Assembly: GCA_029934515.1 (NCBI GenBank)
Contig: JAOZMB010000011.1
Location: 1-39,176 of the forward strand
DNA: 39,176 bases
Direction of reading: 5' to 3'
Source: Bacteroidales bacterium
GTDB taxonomy: Bacteria; Bacteroidota; Bacteroidia; Bacteroidales; JAADGE01
A model generated the notes under the pieces. That model was not told where the DNA came from. It saw only the letters and a program-made list of their open reading frames with translations, and did not search any database. The position numbers were made by a program, and so were the translations under genes. Below are positions 7,725 through 14,956 of this stretch, in pieces (position 1 is the first letter of the stretch; the number at the start of each line of letters is the position of its first letter).

Positions 7725-9353
7725 ATGCAGGAAAACAAAAATAGAGCTTACCAGATAAAAAAGATTATTATATATCCGGTAATAATTTTATTGCCTTGGT
7801 ATCTAATATTTCTTATAGGAAATTCAATCGAAGAGAGTCAAATTATAATTAAAGACAGTGTTATTGTTAATTATAAAATTGATACTTTGCCATCGGTTGT
7901 TGACCACAGTAAATTTGAGGTATTAAAACAGAAATTTGATAGTCCGAAACAAGTAACGGAGGCATGTGTGAGTTGTCATAACAAACGGCATAAAGAAGTT
8001 ATGGCATCGGCACACTGGACTTGGGACAGAGAATCAGTGAGACCGGGAGGAGATACAGTAAGATACGGAAAAACAAATGCAATAAATAATTTTTGTATCA
8101 CAGCAACATCAAATCGTTGGAAGTGTACAAGTTGTCATATTGGGTATGGTTGGAAAGATAAGGATTTTGATTTTTCGGATTATAAAAATGTTGATTGTTT
8201 GGTGTGCCACGACACAACAGGTGCTTATGAAAAACAACCGCTTGGTTCGGGGTTTCCGGTTGAAGAGAAACGTGCATTTACAGATAAAACTTATTTCCCA
8301 CCAAACTATAATTATATTGCAAAGAATGTAGGTAAACCGAAGATTGAAAATTGTGGAAAGTGTCATTTTTTTGGTGGCGGTGGCGATAATGTTAAACACG
8401 GTGATTTATCAAGCGACTTGTATCATGCCGACAAAGATATGGACGTTCACATGGACGAAGGCGGAACAAATATGTCTTGTGTTGATTGTCATCAAACGGA
8501 AAGACACAATATTACAGGTAAATTGTACTCCGTTTCGAATGACAATAATAATCGAATGACTTGTAAAAAATGTCACACAGGTGATGTTCATAAGAATAAT
8601 ACAATAAATAGACATACAAACAAAATTGCCTGTCAGACGTGCCATATTCCTGTTTATGCAAAAGGAACTGCAACAAAAATGATTTGGGATTGGTCGACAA
8701 GTGGTAAAGTTGATAAGAACGGTAAACAATTTAAGGAATACGATAGTTTGCATAATGTAACTTATAAATCTGGAAAAGGAACTTTTGAATGGGCAACAAA
8801 CGTAGAGCCTGAGTATGTATGGTTTAACGGAACGGCAGACCAATATGTTCCCGGCGATATTATTAAAGATACCTCTGCTGTGTTAAAAATTAATACATTA
8901 TTTGGTTCGTATGGCGACCATGAATCAAAAATTATTCCAGTAAAAATTCATCGCGGTAAACAAATTTTTGATACACAAAATAAAATGCTTATCATACCGC
9001 ATATTTACGGACACGACAGTACCGCATATTCAAAAGGTATGGACTGGAACCTCGCCGCCAAAGCAGGAATGAAAGATGCTGGATTGCCTTACAGTGGAGA
9101 ATATTCTTTTATCAGCACTGAAATGTACTGGCCTTTGAACCACATGACAGCACCTGTGGAGCAGTCTTTGAAATGTATTGATTGTCATTCAAAAGAAAGT
9201 AAATTAAAAAATTTGACAGGTTTTTACATGCCAGGCAGAGACAGTAATGTTTTTATGGAAATACTCGGAATTCTTATGATAGTGGGAACGTTCGGCGGTA
9301 TAATAGTACACAGCGTTATTAGAATTTTAAAAGCAAAACATATTATAAATTAG
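7725..9353 (+). CDS. otr: Octaheme cytochrome c, tetrathionate reductase (Otr) family
   Basis: 542 residues with exactly eight CxxCH heme sites: C81, C134, C158, C210, C252, C280, C303 and C484 (first Cys of each). An N-terminal hydrophobic helix (about 13-32) and a C-terminal one (about 511-535) suggest membrane anchoring with the heme domain outside. Family landmarks are NNFCITA before heme 2, SCHIGYGW, and MIWDWSTSGK after heme 7. Shewanella Otr reduces tetrathionate, nitrite and hydroxylamine in vitro and has a Lys-ligated active-site heme; I cannot pick the matching Lys here. The physiological substrate of this family is unsettled. The next gene encodes a b-type cytochrome that could supply electrons from quinol. 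The gene starts 44 bp after the rhodanese gene. Confidence 0.9.
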   Translation: MQENKNRAYQIKKIIIYPVIILLPWYLIFLIGNSIEESQIIIKDSVIVNYKIDTLPSVVDHSKFEVLKQKFDSPKQVTEACVSCHNKRHKEVMASAHWTWDRESVRPGGDTVRYGKTNAINNFCITATSNRWKCTSCHIGYGWKDKDFDFSDYKNVDCLVCHDTTGAYEKQPLGSGFPVEEKRAFTDKTYFPPNYNYIAKNVGKPKIENCGKCHFFGGGGDNVKHGDLSSDLYHADKDMDVHMDEGGTNMSCVDCHQTERHNITGKLYSVSNDNNNRMTCKKCHTGDVHKNNTINRHTNKIACQTCHIPVYAKGTATKMIWDWSTSGKVDKNGKQFKEYDSLHNVTYKSGKGTFEWATNVEPEYVWFNGTADQYVPGDIIKDTSAVLKINTLFGSYGDHESKIIPVKIHRGKQIFDTQNKMLIIPHIYGHDSTAYSKGMDWNLAAKAGMKDAGLPYSGEYSFISTEMYWPLNHMTAPVEQSLKCIDCHSKESKLKNLTGFYMPGRDSNVFMEILGILMIVGTFGGIIVHSVIRILKAKHIIN

Positions 9354-9386
9354 AATATTTTCAAATATTTTTAAAATTTACTTATT

Positions 9387-10766
9387 ATGATTAAATTACA
9401 AAAAATAGATAAAATAATAAGACCTGAAAATAACCAGACAAAGCGAGCTTATATTTATAAAGGTTTTGAAAGATTTTGGCACTGGTCGCAGGCATTGTTG
9501 ATAATATTTCTTGTTATAACGGGTTTTGAGGTACATGGTTCTTATGAGTTATTGGGTTATCAAAGAGCTGTTTTATATCACGATATTGCGGCATGGGCTT
9601 TATTGGTATTGATTATTTTTGCTGTATTTTGGCATTTTGCAACAGGCGCATGGAAACAATATGTACCAACAATGAAACTTGTAAAAGCACAGATTAATTA
9701 TTATATACTCGGCATATTCAAAGGCGCAGCACACCCGACAAAAAAAACATCATATAATAAATTCAATCCATTGCAAAGACTTACATATCTTGGCTTTAAA
9801 GTTTTTATTATACCGTTGCAAGTAATTTCAGGTTTTTTGTATATGTATTATATGTATCCCGAAAATCCTATCCATATAGAACGTCTTGACATCATAGCAA
9901 TAATACATACGTTTGGTTCATTTTTGCTGATTGTCTTTTTACTTGCACATTTGTATCTGCTCACAACAAGCGAATCGCCGAAAGAGAGTTTTGTGGCAAT
10001 GTTGCACGGCTGGGAAGAAGTTACAGTAGACCCAGAAGAAGAACACAGAGAACATTTACAATATGCTGTGGATAAAAGTATTGCCGGATATTACAGATTG
10101 GATTTAGATGGTTTGTTTATCAGTGTTAATGATGCTTGGATGGAGTTATACAAATGTAAGGAAAGAAATAATATTATTGGAATGCATTGTTCGATTACAC
10201 GTAACGATAAAAATGCAAAAAGATTAAACGGAATGGTTAGTTCTGTTTTAAAAGGAAAATCTTTACGTGGAGTTTATGTTGATAGAAAATGTTTTGATGG
10301 AACAATAGGAAAGCATATTCTTTCGATGAATCCTACTTTTGAAGACGATATTATTGTTGGTGTTGAAGGTTTTATTATTGATGTTACTGATATTCATCGA
10401 CTTCAAGAACAGATGTATCATTCGGTAAGGAACAGTGAAGCTGGTTATTATAGATTGAATAGTAAAGGTTATTACGAAGAGATTAACGATGCTTGGCTAA
10501 AAATGTATAAATGTGTTGATAAAGATAATATTATAGGAAAACATTATTCGTTAAGCAGAACTATAAAAGATTTAAAACAGGCAAATGAAATTTTTGAAAA
10601 AATTATGAAAGGTGAAACAATTTCGAGTATGATTGTAACACGAAAATGTAAAGATAACACAACAGCACAGCATATTTTATCTGCAAATCCTGTTTATGAA
10701 AATAATAAAGTCATAGGAGCAGAAGGTTTTATTATTGATATTTCTGGTTTGGAAAAGGATATTTAA
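9387..10766 (+). CDS. Cytochrome b561-like membrane subunit fused to two PAS domains
   Basis: 459 residues. The first 200 or so form a membrane cytochrome b of the thiosulfate-reductase/hydrogenase b-subunit kind, with His in or next to TM helices at H32 (RFWHW), H65, H83 (FWHFATG), H174 (IIHTFG) and H188 (LLAHLYL). A short acidic linker (about 210-225) leads to two tandem PAS-like domains (about 226-335 and 345-455). These align with each other at a 119-residue offset: AGYYRL, NDAWMELYKC versus NDAWLKMYKC, HILSMNP versus HILSANP, EGFIID in both. No kinase, cyclase or other output domain follows. It probably donates electrons to the octaheme cytochrome while the PAS pair senses a ligand or redox state. 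The fusion is unusual. Confidence 0.85.
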   Translation: MIKLQKIDKIIRPENNQTKRAYIYKGFERFWHWSQALLIIFLVITGFEVHGSYELLGYQRAVLYHDIAAWALLVLIIFAVFWHFATGAWKQYVPTMKLVKAQINYYILGIFKGAAHPTKKTSYNKFNPLQRLTYLGFKVFIIPLQVISGFLYMYYMYPENPIHIERLDIIAIIHTFGSFLLIVFLLAHLYLLTTSESPKESFVAMLHGWEEVTVDPEEEHREHLQYAVDKSIAGYYRLDLDGLFISVNDAWMELYKCKERNNIIGMHCSITRNDKNAKRLNGMVSSVLKGKSLRGVYVDRKCFDGTIGKHILSMNPTFEDDIIVGVEGFIIDVTDIHRLQEQMYHSVRNSEAGYYRLNSKGYYEEINDAWLKMYKCVDKDNIIGKHYSLSRTIKDLKQANEIFEKIMKGETISSMIVTRKCKDNTTAQHILSANPVYENNKVIGAEGFIIDISGLEKDI

Positions 10767-10806
10767 TAAATTAAGAATAAATTATAAATTTTAAAAATAA
10801 ATAAAA

Positions 10807-10992
10807 ATGGCACATAAAAGAACACACGAAATGGGAAGAGGCGGAGTTTGTACATGTCCGAAATGCGAAACAAAAATTCCGCATAAACGAGGTGTACCAT
10901 GTATAAAAACAATTTGTCCTGAATGTGGCGCAAAAATGTTGAGAGTAGATTCCGAACATCATAAAAGTTTCTTAAATAAAAAGAAAAAGTGA
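10807..10992 (+). CDS. Small zinc-ribbon/rubredoxin-like protein
   Basis: 61 residues with six Cys: C15, C17, C20, C32, C37 and C40, reading CTCPKC then CIKTICPEC. The CPxCG-like knuckles predict a small zinc-ribbon or iron-binding fold. The N-terminus MAHKRTHEMGRGG and the segment KIPHKRGVPC match short proteins often found beside NifX/NifB-type cofactor-binding proteins in anaerobes (recognised from memory). It lies 40 bp after the cytochrome b-PAS gene and probably shares its transcript. Too short to assign a function. Confidence 0.8.
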   Translation: MAHKRTHEMGRGGVCTCPKCETKIPHKRGVPCIKTICPECGAKMLRVDSEHHKSFLNKKKK

Positions 10993-11002
10993 TTGAAATT
11001 TA

Positions 11003-11116
11003 GGGCAAACGCATCAAAAATAAATCAATAAGTGATATAGTGGTTAGTTGTTAGTTGTTAGTGGCTATTTGTTTGTTATCTATTTTTCAAAATAGTAATT
11101 CTTTGATGCGTTGCCA
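11003..11116. repeat. MITE-like element, copy 1 (114 bp)
   Basis: Left end GGGCAAACGCATCAAAAATA, right end CTTTGATGCGTTGCCA, forming imperfect terminal inverted repeats. A TA dinucleotide flanks each side (11001-11002 and 11117-11118), as expected for an IS630/Tc1-type insertion. The interior contains GTTAGTTGTTAGT repeats and no open frame. The element at 30741-30871 is a relative in the opposite orientation. Confidence 0.7.
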
Positions 11117-11190
11117 TATTATTAAAAACTGTAAGAAGCAAAAACTAATTTATATAGAATACTAATTTATTATTTAATGATTATTAAGTT

Positions 11191-11296
11191 GTTAGTAATC
11201 GTTAAAAAATAAATTATGATTTGTTTTTTGTAAAATATTTATTATCAGGTGTAAACCAATTCGTAATTCATAATTTATAATTCGTAATTTACTTAG
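11191..11296 (+). repeat. Dispersed repeat family 2, copy A
   Basis: About 106 bp, ending in ACCAATTCGTAATTCATAAT followed by a TTATAATTCGTAATTTACTTAG-type tail. It matches the copy at 18490-18596 almost base for base, with shorter relatives at 17719-17797 (inverted) and 29859-29900 (truncated). No coding potential; the tail repeats AATTCGTAATT. Confidence 0.75.
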
Positions 11297-11396
11297 CGGT
11301 TGTGTTTGCAAAATAGTGAATTTTAATCATTCTAAAAAAAATAGAAACTAACAAATAGAAATTAAAAATTAAAAACTAAAAACTAAAAACTAAAAC

Positions 11397-11777
11397 ATGA
11401 AAATAGCAATTCCGTCAAACGACAGGAAAACAATATTAGGACATTTTGGACGCACAAAAGGATTTATGATTTATGATATTGAAGGAGATAAAATTATAAG
11501 TAAAGAATATCGTTCAAATAATTTCACTGGACATGCAAAAGGACATCACGAACATAGCAACGAGCATCATCATGCTCACAGTCATGCTGGAATATTTAAG
11601 GCTCTTTATGATTGTAAAACAGTTATTGCTGGTGGAATGGGTCGCAGACTTTACAATGATTTTGAAACCCAAAATATCAAAATATTTGTAACCAAAGAAA
11701 AAGATATTAATACAGCAGTAGGTCTTTTTATAAATGATGTTTTGGATAATAGCTCTGATAAATGTTGTTCGCATTAA
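11397..11777 (+). CDS. NifX/NifB-type iron-molybdenum cofactor-binding domain protein with His-rich insert
   Basis: 126 residues of the dinitrogenase iron-molybdenum cofactor-binding superfamily: MKIAIPSNDRKTILGHFGRTKGFMIYDIEG at the start (read in parts: IPSNDRKT, HFGRTKGF) and VIAGGMGRRLYNDFETQNI later. Residues about 46-66 form a loop with nine His (HAKGHHEHSNEHHHAHSHAG), which would bind metal ions. The C-terminus SSDKCCSH adds Cys and His. There are no nif genes in the window, and stand-alone members occur widely in anaerobes with unclear roles. It is downstream of the octaheme block but separated by about 400 bp of repeats. A terminator follows it. Confidence 0.85.
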   Translation: MKIAIPSNDRKTILGHFGRTKGFMIYDIEGDKIISKEYRSNNFTGHAKGHHEHSNEHHHAHSHAGIFKALYDCKTVIAGGMGRRLYNDFETQNIKIFVTKEKDINTAVGLFINDVLDNSSDKCCSH

Positions 11778-11815
11778 ATACAATATTGAAGTTTTATTAT
11801 CAGGAAGAAAAGAAC

Positions 11816-11856
11816 AAAAATTTGTGGTATTGTAAGCTCGCAAACCACAAATTTTT
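11816..11856. terminator. Bidirectional terminator
   Basis: The arms AAAAATTTGTGGT and ACCACAAATTTTT pair perfectly over 13 bp around a 15-nt loop. T-rich sequence follows on both strands. It lies between the converging NifX-like gene (stop 11777) and L,D-transpeptidase gene (stop 11877). Confidence 0.75.
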
Positions 11857-11876
11857 CTCTTTTATTCCGCAAACGT

Positions 11877-12611
11877 TTATTTAAAAATATATTTTGCTTT
11901 TACTGTTACATTTGGTGGTTTTTTATTTTTTTCAAAATAATCATAACCTTCTTTTAAATTTTTCCAAAATTCAATATTTTCATTATTTTTATTTTCTGTC
12001 ATTTTTTTATCGGTCATATAAAAAGGAAATATATGAACTCTAAAAAATGCTTGTTTATGATTTAATGCTGTAATGCCAATTGTCCAGATTTCTTCAATTA
12101 TTTCATCAGTCATCGCAATACAACCGATTGAACAACAAGCTCCATGTATCATTATGTAACCACCTGTATAACGAAATAATCTATCATAATTATTTGGGTA
12201 ACCAATATTAAATGCTCTATGATAGCTACTGTTTTGATTAATTCTATTTTTATTCACATAATAAAATCCTTCTGGTGTTTTACAGTCTCCTTGTTTTTTT
12301 TTGGGACCAGTACCACCAGAGTAATAACATATTGGATATTTTTTGAATAATGAGAAAGTATCAACATTATTACCTTTTACCCACAATTCTAATACACCAT
12401 AGTCATAATTTTTTTTCGTTTTTATTATTCTAATAAATATGGAATTTCCAAGTGTAAGATTTTTATTTTTGAATTCGTCTTTTAATATCGGGACTAACTT
12501 CTTTATTACCTTATCGTTTTGTGCTTTTGAAAGTTTACTTTGTGAATAGGAGATATTAATATTTATAAGCGCAAAAATAAAAATAAATACTGATAGTTTT
12601 AAAATTTTCAT
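11877..12611 (-). CDS. L,D-transpeptidase (YkuD fold), exported
   Basis: 244 residues with an N-terminal signal peptide (about 1-23, ending NISYSQS). The catalytic region reads IMIHGACC then SIGCIAMTD, giving His156 and nucleophile Cys164 of the HxxxxSxGC-type YkuD motif. Upstream, GTGPKKKQGDCKTPEGFY is the usual substrate-side segment (the K-TPEG motif). It would act in the periplasm, forming 3-3 peptidoglycan cross-links or attaching proteins to peptidoglycan. The extra neighbouring Cys (C159, C160 beside C164) is unusual. The gene is monocistronic and converges on the NifX-like gene through a shared terminator. Confidence 0.87.
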   Translation of the reverse strand: MKILKLSVFIFIFALININISYSQSKLSKAQNDKVIKKLVPILKDEFKNKNLTLGNSIFIRIIKTKKNYDYGVLELWVKGNNVDTFSLFKKYPICYYSGGTGPKKKQGDCKTPEGFYYVNKNRINQNSSYHRAFNIGYPNNYDRLFRYTGGYIMIHGACCSIGCIAMTDEIIEEIWTIGITALNHKQAFFRVHIFPFYMTDKKMTENKNNENIEFWKNLKEGYDYFEKNKKPPNVTVKAKYIFK

Positions 12612-12986
12612 AAGTAGTGTACTTAGATTAAATTTTTGTAAGTATAGTTTAAGTTTTTGAAAAATAAAAAATATTTTGATTTATTTTTAATAAGAAATAA
12701 TGTTGGTGTTTATAAATATAAACAATAAAAACCAACACACAATATCATAAAATATAAAATTGATGATTAACAAATCGTTAAGTGTAAAATTTGTCGTTTA
12801 TCATAAATTATTATTAGGGCAAACGCATCAAAAATAAATCAGATTTGTCATACTCCTTAAATACAGAGTTTATTGTTCTGTTTATACTACTGTATTAAGA
12901 CATAAATATCTGAATTTTAAATAAATATTTTAATATCATTGTTTTACAAATTATTGTTTTTATATTGTGCTCAAAATAAATATATT
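12612..12986. other. Intergenic region upstream of the transposase relic
   Basis: Extremely AT-rich. It contains a hairpin-capable GTTGGT/ACCAAC pair near 12704-12736 and one terminal-repeat end at 12817-12841 that matches the MITE family. No intact gene is seen. Confidence 0.5.
12817..12841 (+). repeat. Single MITE/IS terminal-repeat end
   Basis: GGGCAAACGCATCAAAAATA followed by AATC, preceded by TA at 12815-12816. It is identical over this length to the left end of the element at 11003. It lies about 145 bp upstream of the IS630 transposase relic in the right orientation to be that element's left end. No matching right end was found downstream. Confidence 0.6.
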
Positions 12987-13290
12987 ATGTCACAGCATGT
13001 AACAATTGAATTATAATATCGAATTCAAGACATTTTAAATCAACTCGTTAGTAGGAAGAAGATAGAAAAAGATTTAGAATTACGTATCAATATTATCTTA
13101 ATGAGTTTTTGGCAATTCTTACAAAATTATAAAAGAAAAGTTAGATTGTTCTGATGCAACTATCGCTCATTTGAAGCAACGATGGAGTAATAATTACGAT
13201 AATTTAAAAATTTTCATATCTGGAATTGACTGAGAGTTTATCAGTAATGATGAAATAAAAAATGAGATTTTGATTATTTTGGGACAGTAG
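12987..13290 (+). pseudogene. IS630-family transposase N-terminal relic
   Basis: From ATG 12987 the frame reads MSQHVTIEL, then a TAA (13014-13016), then continues in frame as LNQLVSRKKIEKDLELRINI. A one-base shift in the T-run near 13105-13110 moves it to a frame reading GNSYKIIKEKLDCSDATIAH, then LKQRWSNNYDN. A TGA at 13231 and a TAG at 13288 follow. The pattern (Ser/Arg-Lys-Lys helix, then a helix-turn-helix with xCSxATIxxxxxRW) is that of IS630-type transposase N-terminal domains. The catalytic DDE part is missing. Two or three stops and a frameshift make it clearly dead. Confidence 0.75.
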
Positions 13291-13330
13291 TTACAATATT
13301 TTTAAGTAAAGACTAAATTTTATAAGATAT

Positions 13331-14857
13331 ATGAAAAAAAGAACATTACTGATGATACTTGACGGTTGGGGAATTGGAAAAAAAGATAAGTCTGATGCAA
13401 TATACAAAAGTTTAACACCTAATATGGATATGTTTAAAAAAAAATATCCTAATTCAAAATTACTAACATACGGTAAAAATGTCGGATTACCAGAAGGACA
13501 AATGGGAAATTCAGAAGTTGGACATTTGAATATTGGCGCGGGACGTGTGATTTATCAAGACCTTGTTAAAATAAATAAAAATATTAAAGATAACACTATT
13601 GCCGAAAATCTGGTTCTGGTGAAAGCATTTAAATATGCAAAAAAAAACAATAAGGCGGTTCATTTTATTGGTTTAATATCTGATGGAGGTGTACATTCAT
13701 CGGAAAAACATTTGTACAAATTATGCGACTTAACTCGTAACTACGATTTGAAAAATGTTTATATTCATGCAATTACAGACGGCAGAGATACAGACCCCCG
13801 AAGTGGGAAAAAATATATAAGACAACTTGAAAAGCATTTGCAAAATTCAAACGGTATTATTGCAAGTCTTATAGGAAGATATTACACAATGGATAGAGAT
13901 AAACGTTGGGAAAGGATAAAAATAGGATATGATATGATGGTCGCTGGAAAAGGGAAAAAAGTGAAAAATATCCAACAAGCAGTGCAAGAATCTTATAATC
14001 AAGGAATTACAGACGAGTTTATTAGACCGATTGTTAAAGTTGATAATCATGACAAGGCGATAGGAAAAATAAAAGAAGGCGATCTTGTAATGTGTTTTAA
14101 TTTCAGAACAGACAGACTGCGAGAAATTACAACAGCACTTACACAAAAAAATATGCCTAAATACAAAATGAAAACATTGAATTTGTATTATCTGACAATG
14201 ACGAGATACGACGAAAATTTCAGAAATATTAATATTGTTTACAAAAAAGAAAACCAGATAAATACAATCGGAGAACTTATAGAAAAAGCTGGAAAAAAAC
14301 AACTGCGTATTGCTGAAACAGAGAAGTTCGCACATGTAACTTTTTTCTTCTCAGGAGGAAGAGATGCAAAATTTAAAAACGAAAAAAGGATATTAATACC
14401 TTCGCCAAAAGTCGCAACTTATGACTTAGAACCAGAAATGAGCGCTTATAAAATAACAGATAAACTTCTGGAAGAGTTAAATAAACAGGAACATGATTTT
14501 ATTTGTTTGAACTTTGCAAACGGAGATATGATAGGACACACAGGAATTTATGACGCTATTAAAAAAGCTGTTGAAACTGTTGACGAGTGTGTAGGAAAAG
14601 TAGTTAAGACAGCAAAAAAAAATAATTATTCTGTGTTAATTATTGCAGACCATGGAAATGCTGATTATGCAACCAACCCTGACGGCTCGCCAAATACAGC
14701 ACATTCGTTAAACCCAGTACCTTGTATTCTCGTTGATAATCAATACAATAAAATAAAAAATGGAATACTTGCAGATGTAGCACCTACTTTGCTTAAAATA
14801 ATGAATATGAAAATACCAAAAGAAATGACAGGTAAAGTGTTGGTAGGAAAAGAATAA
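13331..14857 (+). CDS. gpmI: 2,3-bisphosphoglycerate-independent phosphoglycerate mutase
   Basis: 508 residues, normal for the family. It interconverts 3- and 2-phosphoglycerate in glycolysis and gluconeogenesis in the cytosol, using two Mn ions and a phospho-Ser intermediate. Seen: LMILDGWG with metal ligand Asp11, GNSEVGHLNIGAGR with the nucleophile Ser61, DGRDTDPRSG, FNFRTDRLRE, and the C-terminal metal motifs NFANGDMIGHTG and IADHGNADY. No damage is seen. It stands alone between the transposase relic and leuS; I see no obvious -7 element close upstream, possibly because the relic region was rearranged. Confidence 0.97.
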   Translation: MKKRTLLMILDGWGIGKKDKSDAIYKSLTPNMDMFKKKYPNSKLLTYGKNVGLPEGQMGNSEVGHLNIGAGRVIYQDLVKINKNIKDNTIAENLVLVKAFKYAKKNNKAVHFIGLISDGGVHSSEKHLYKLCDLTRNYDLKNVYIHAITDGRDTDPRSGKKYIRQLEKHLQNSNGIIASLIGRYYTMDRDKRWERIKIGYDMMVAGKGKKVKNIQQAVQESYNQGITDEFIRPIVKVDNHDKAIGKIKEGDLVMCFNFRTDRLREITTALTQKNMPKYKMKTLNLYYLTMTRYDENFRNINIVYKKENQINTIGELIEKAGKKQLRIAETEKFAHVTFFFSGGRDAKFKNEKRILIPSPKVATYDLEPEMSAYKITDKLLEELNKQEHDFICLNFANGDMIGHTGIYDAIKKAVETVDECVGKVVKTAKKNNYSVLIIADHGNADYATNPDGSPNTAHSLNPVPCILVDNQYNKIKNGILADVAPTLLKIMNMKIPKEMTGKVLVGKE

Positions 14858-14879
14858 GAATATACCTTAAATTTTCAAA

Positions 14880-14915
14880 TTTGTAAAAATTAAGCAAAAA
14901 GATTATTAACTTTGC
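14880..14915 (+). promoter_or_regulatory. Promoter of leuS
   Basis: TAACTTTGC at 14907-14915 matches TAnnTTTGC fully. TTTG at 14880-14883 could be the -33 element, though the 23-nt gap is slightly longer than usual. The leader before ATG 14957 would be about 35 nt. Confidence 0.55.
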
Positions 14916-14956
14916 AGATTGCAATAAAAAATTATAAATTATAAAAATATTATCTT

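Larger units (their letters stand above)
10993..11396. other. Repeat-loaded intergenic region
   Basis: This 400-bp gap holds a MITE-like element (11003-11116), a copy of a second dispersed repeat (11191-11296), and an A-rich stretch just before ATG 11397 in which AAAACT units repeat in tandem (about 11363-11395). I see no gene. These insertions separate the NifX-like gene from the operon upstream, so it may be expressed on its own. Confidence 0.6.

Noticed and set aside
8109-8843. Several reverse-strand open frames inside the octaheme cytochrome gene
   Set aside because: The forward frame carries all eight CxxCH sites and family motifs. The reverse frames are compositional shadows with no recognisable content.
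12703-12740. Terminator from the GTTGGT/ACCAAC hairpin
   Set aside because: It lies upstream of both neighbouring genes' starts, has a weak stem and no T-run, so no transcript end is expected there.
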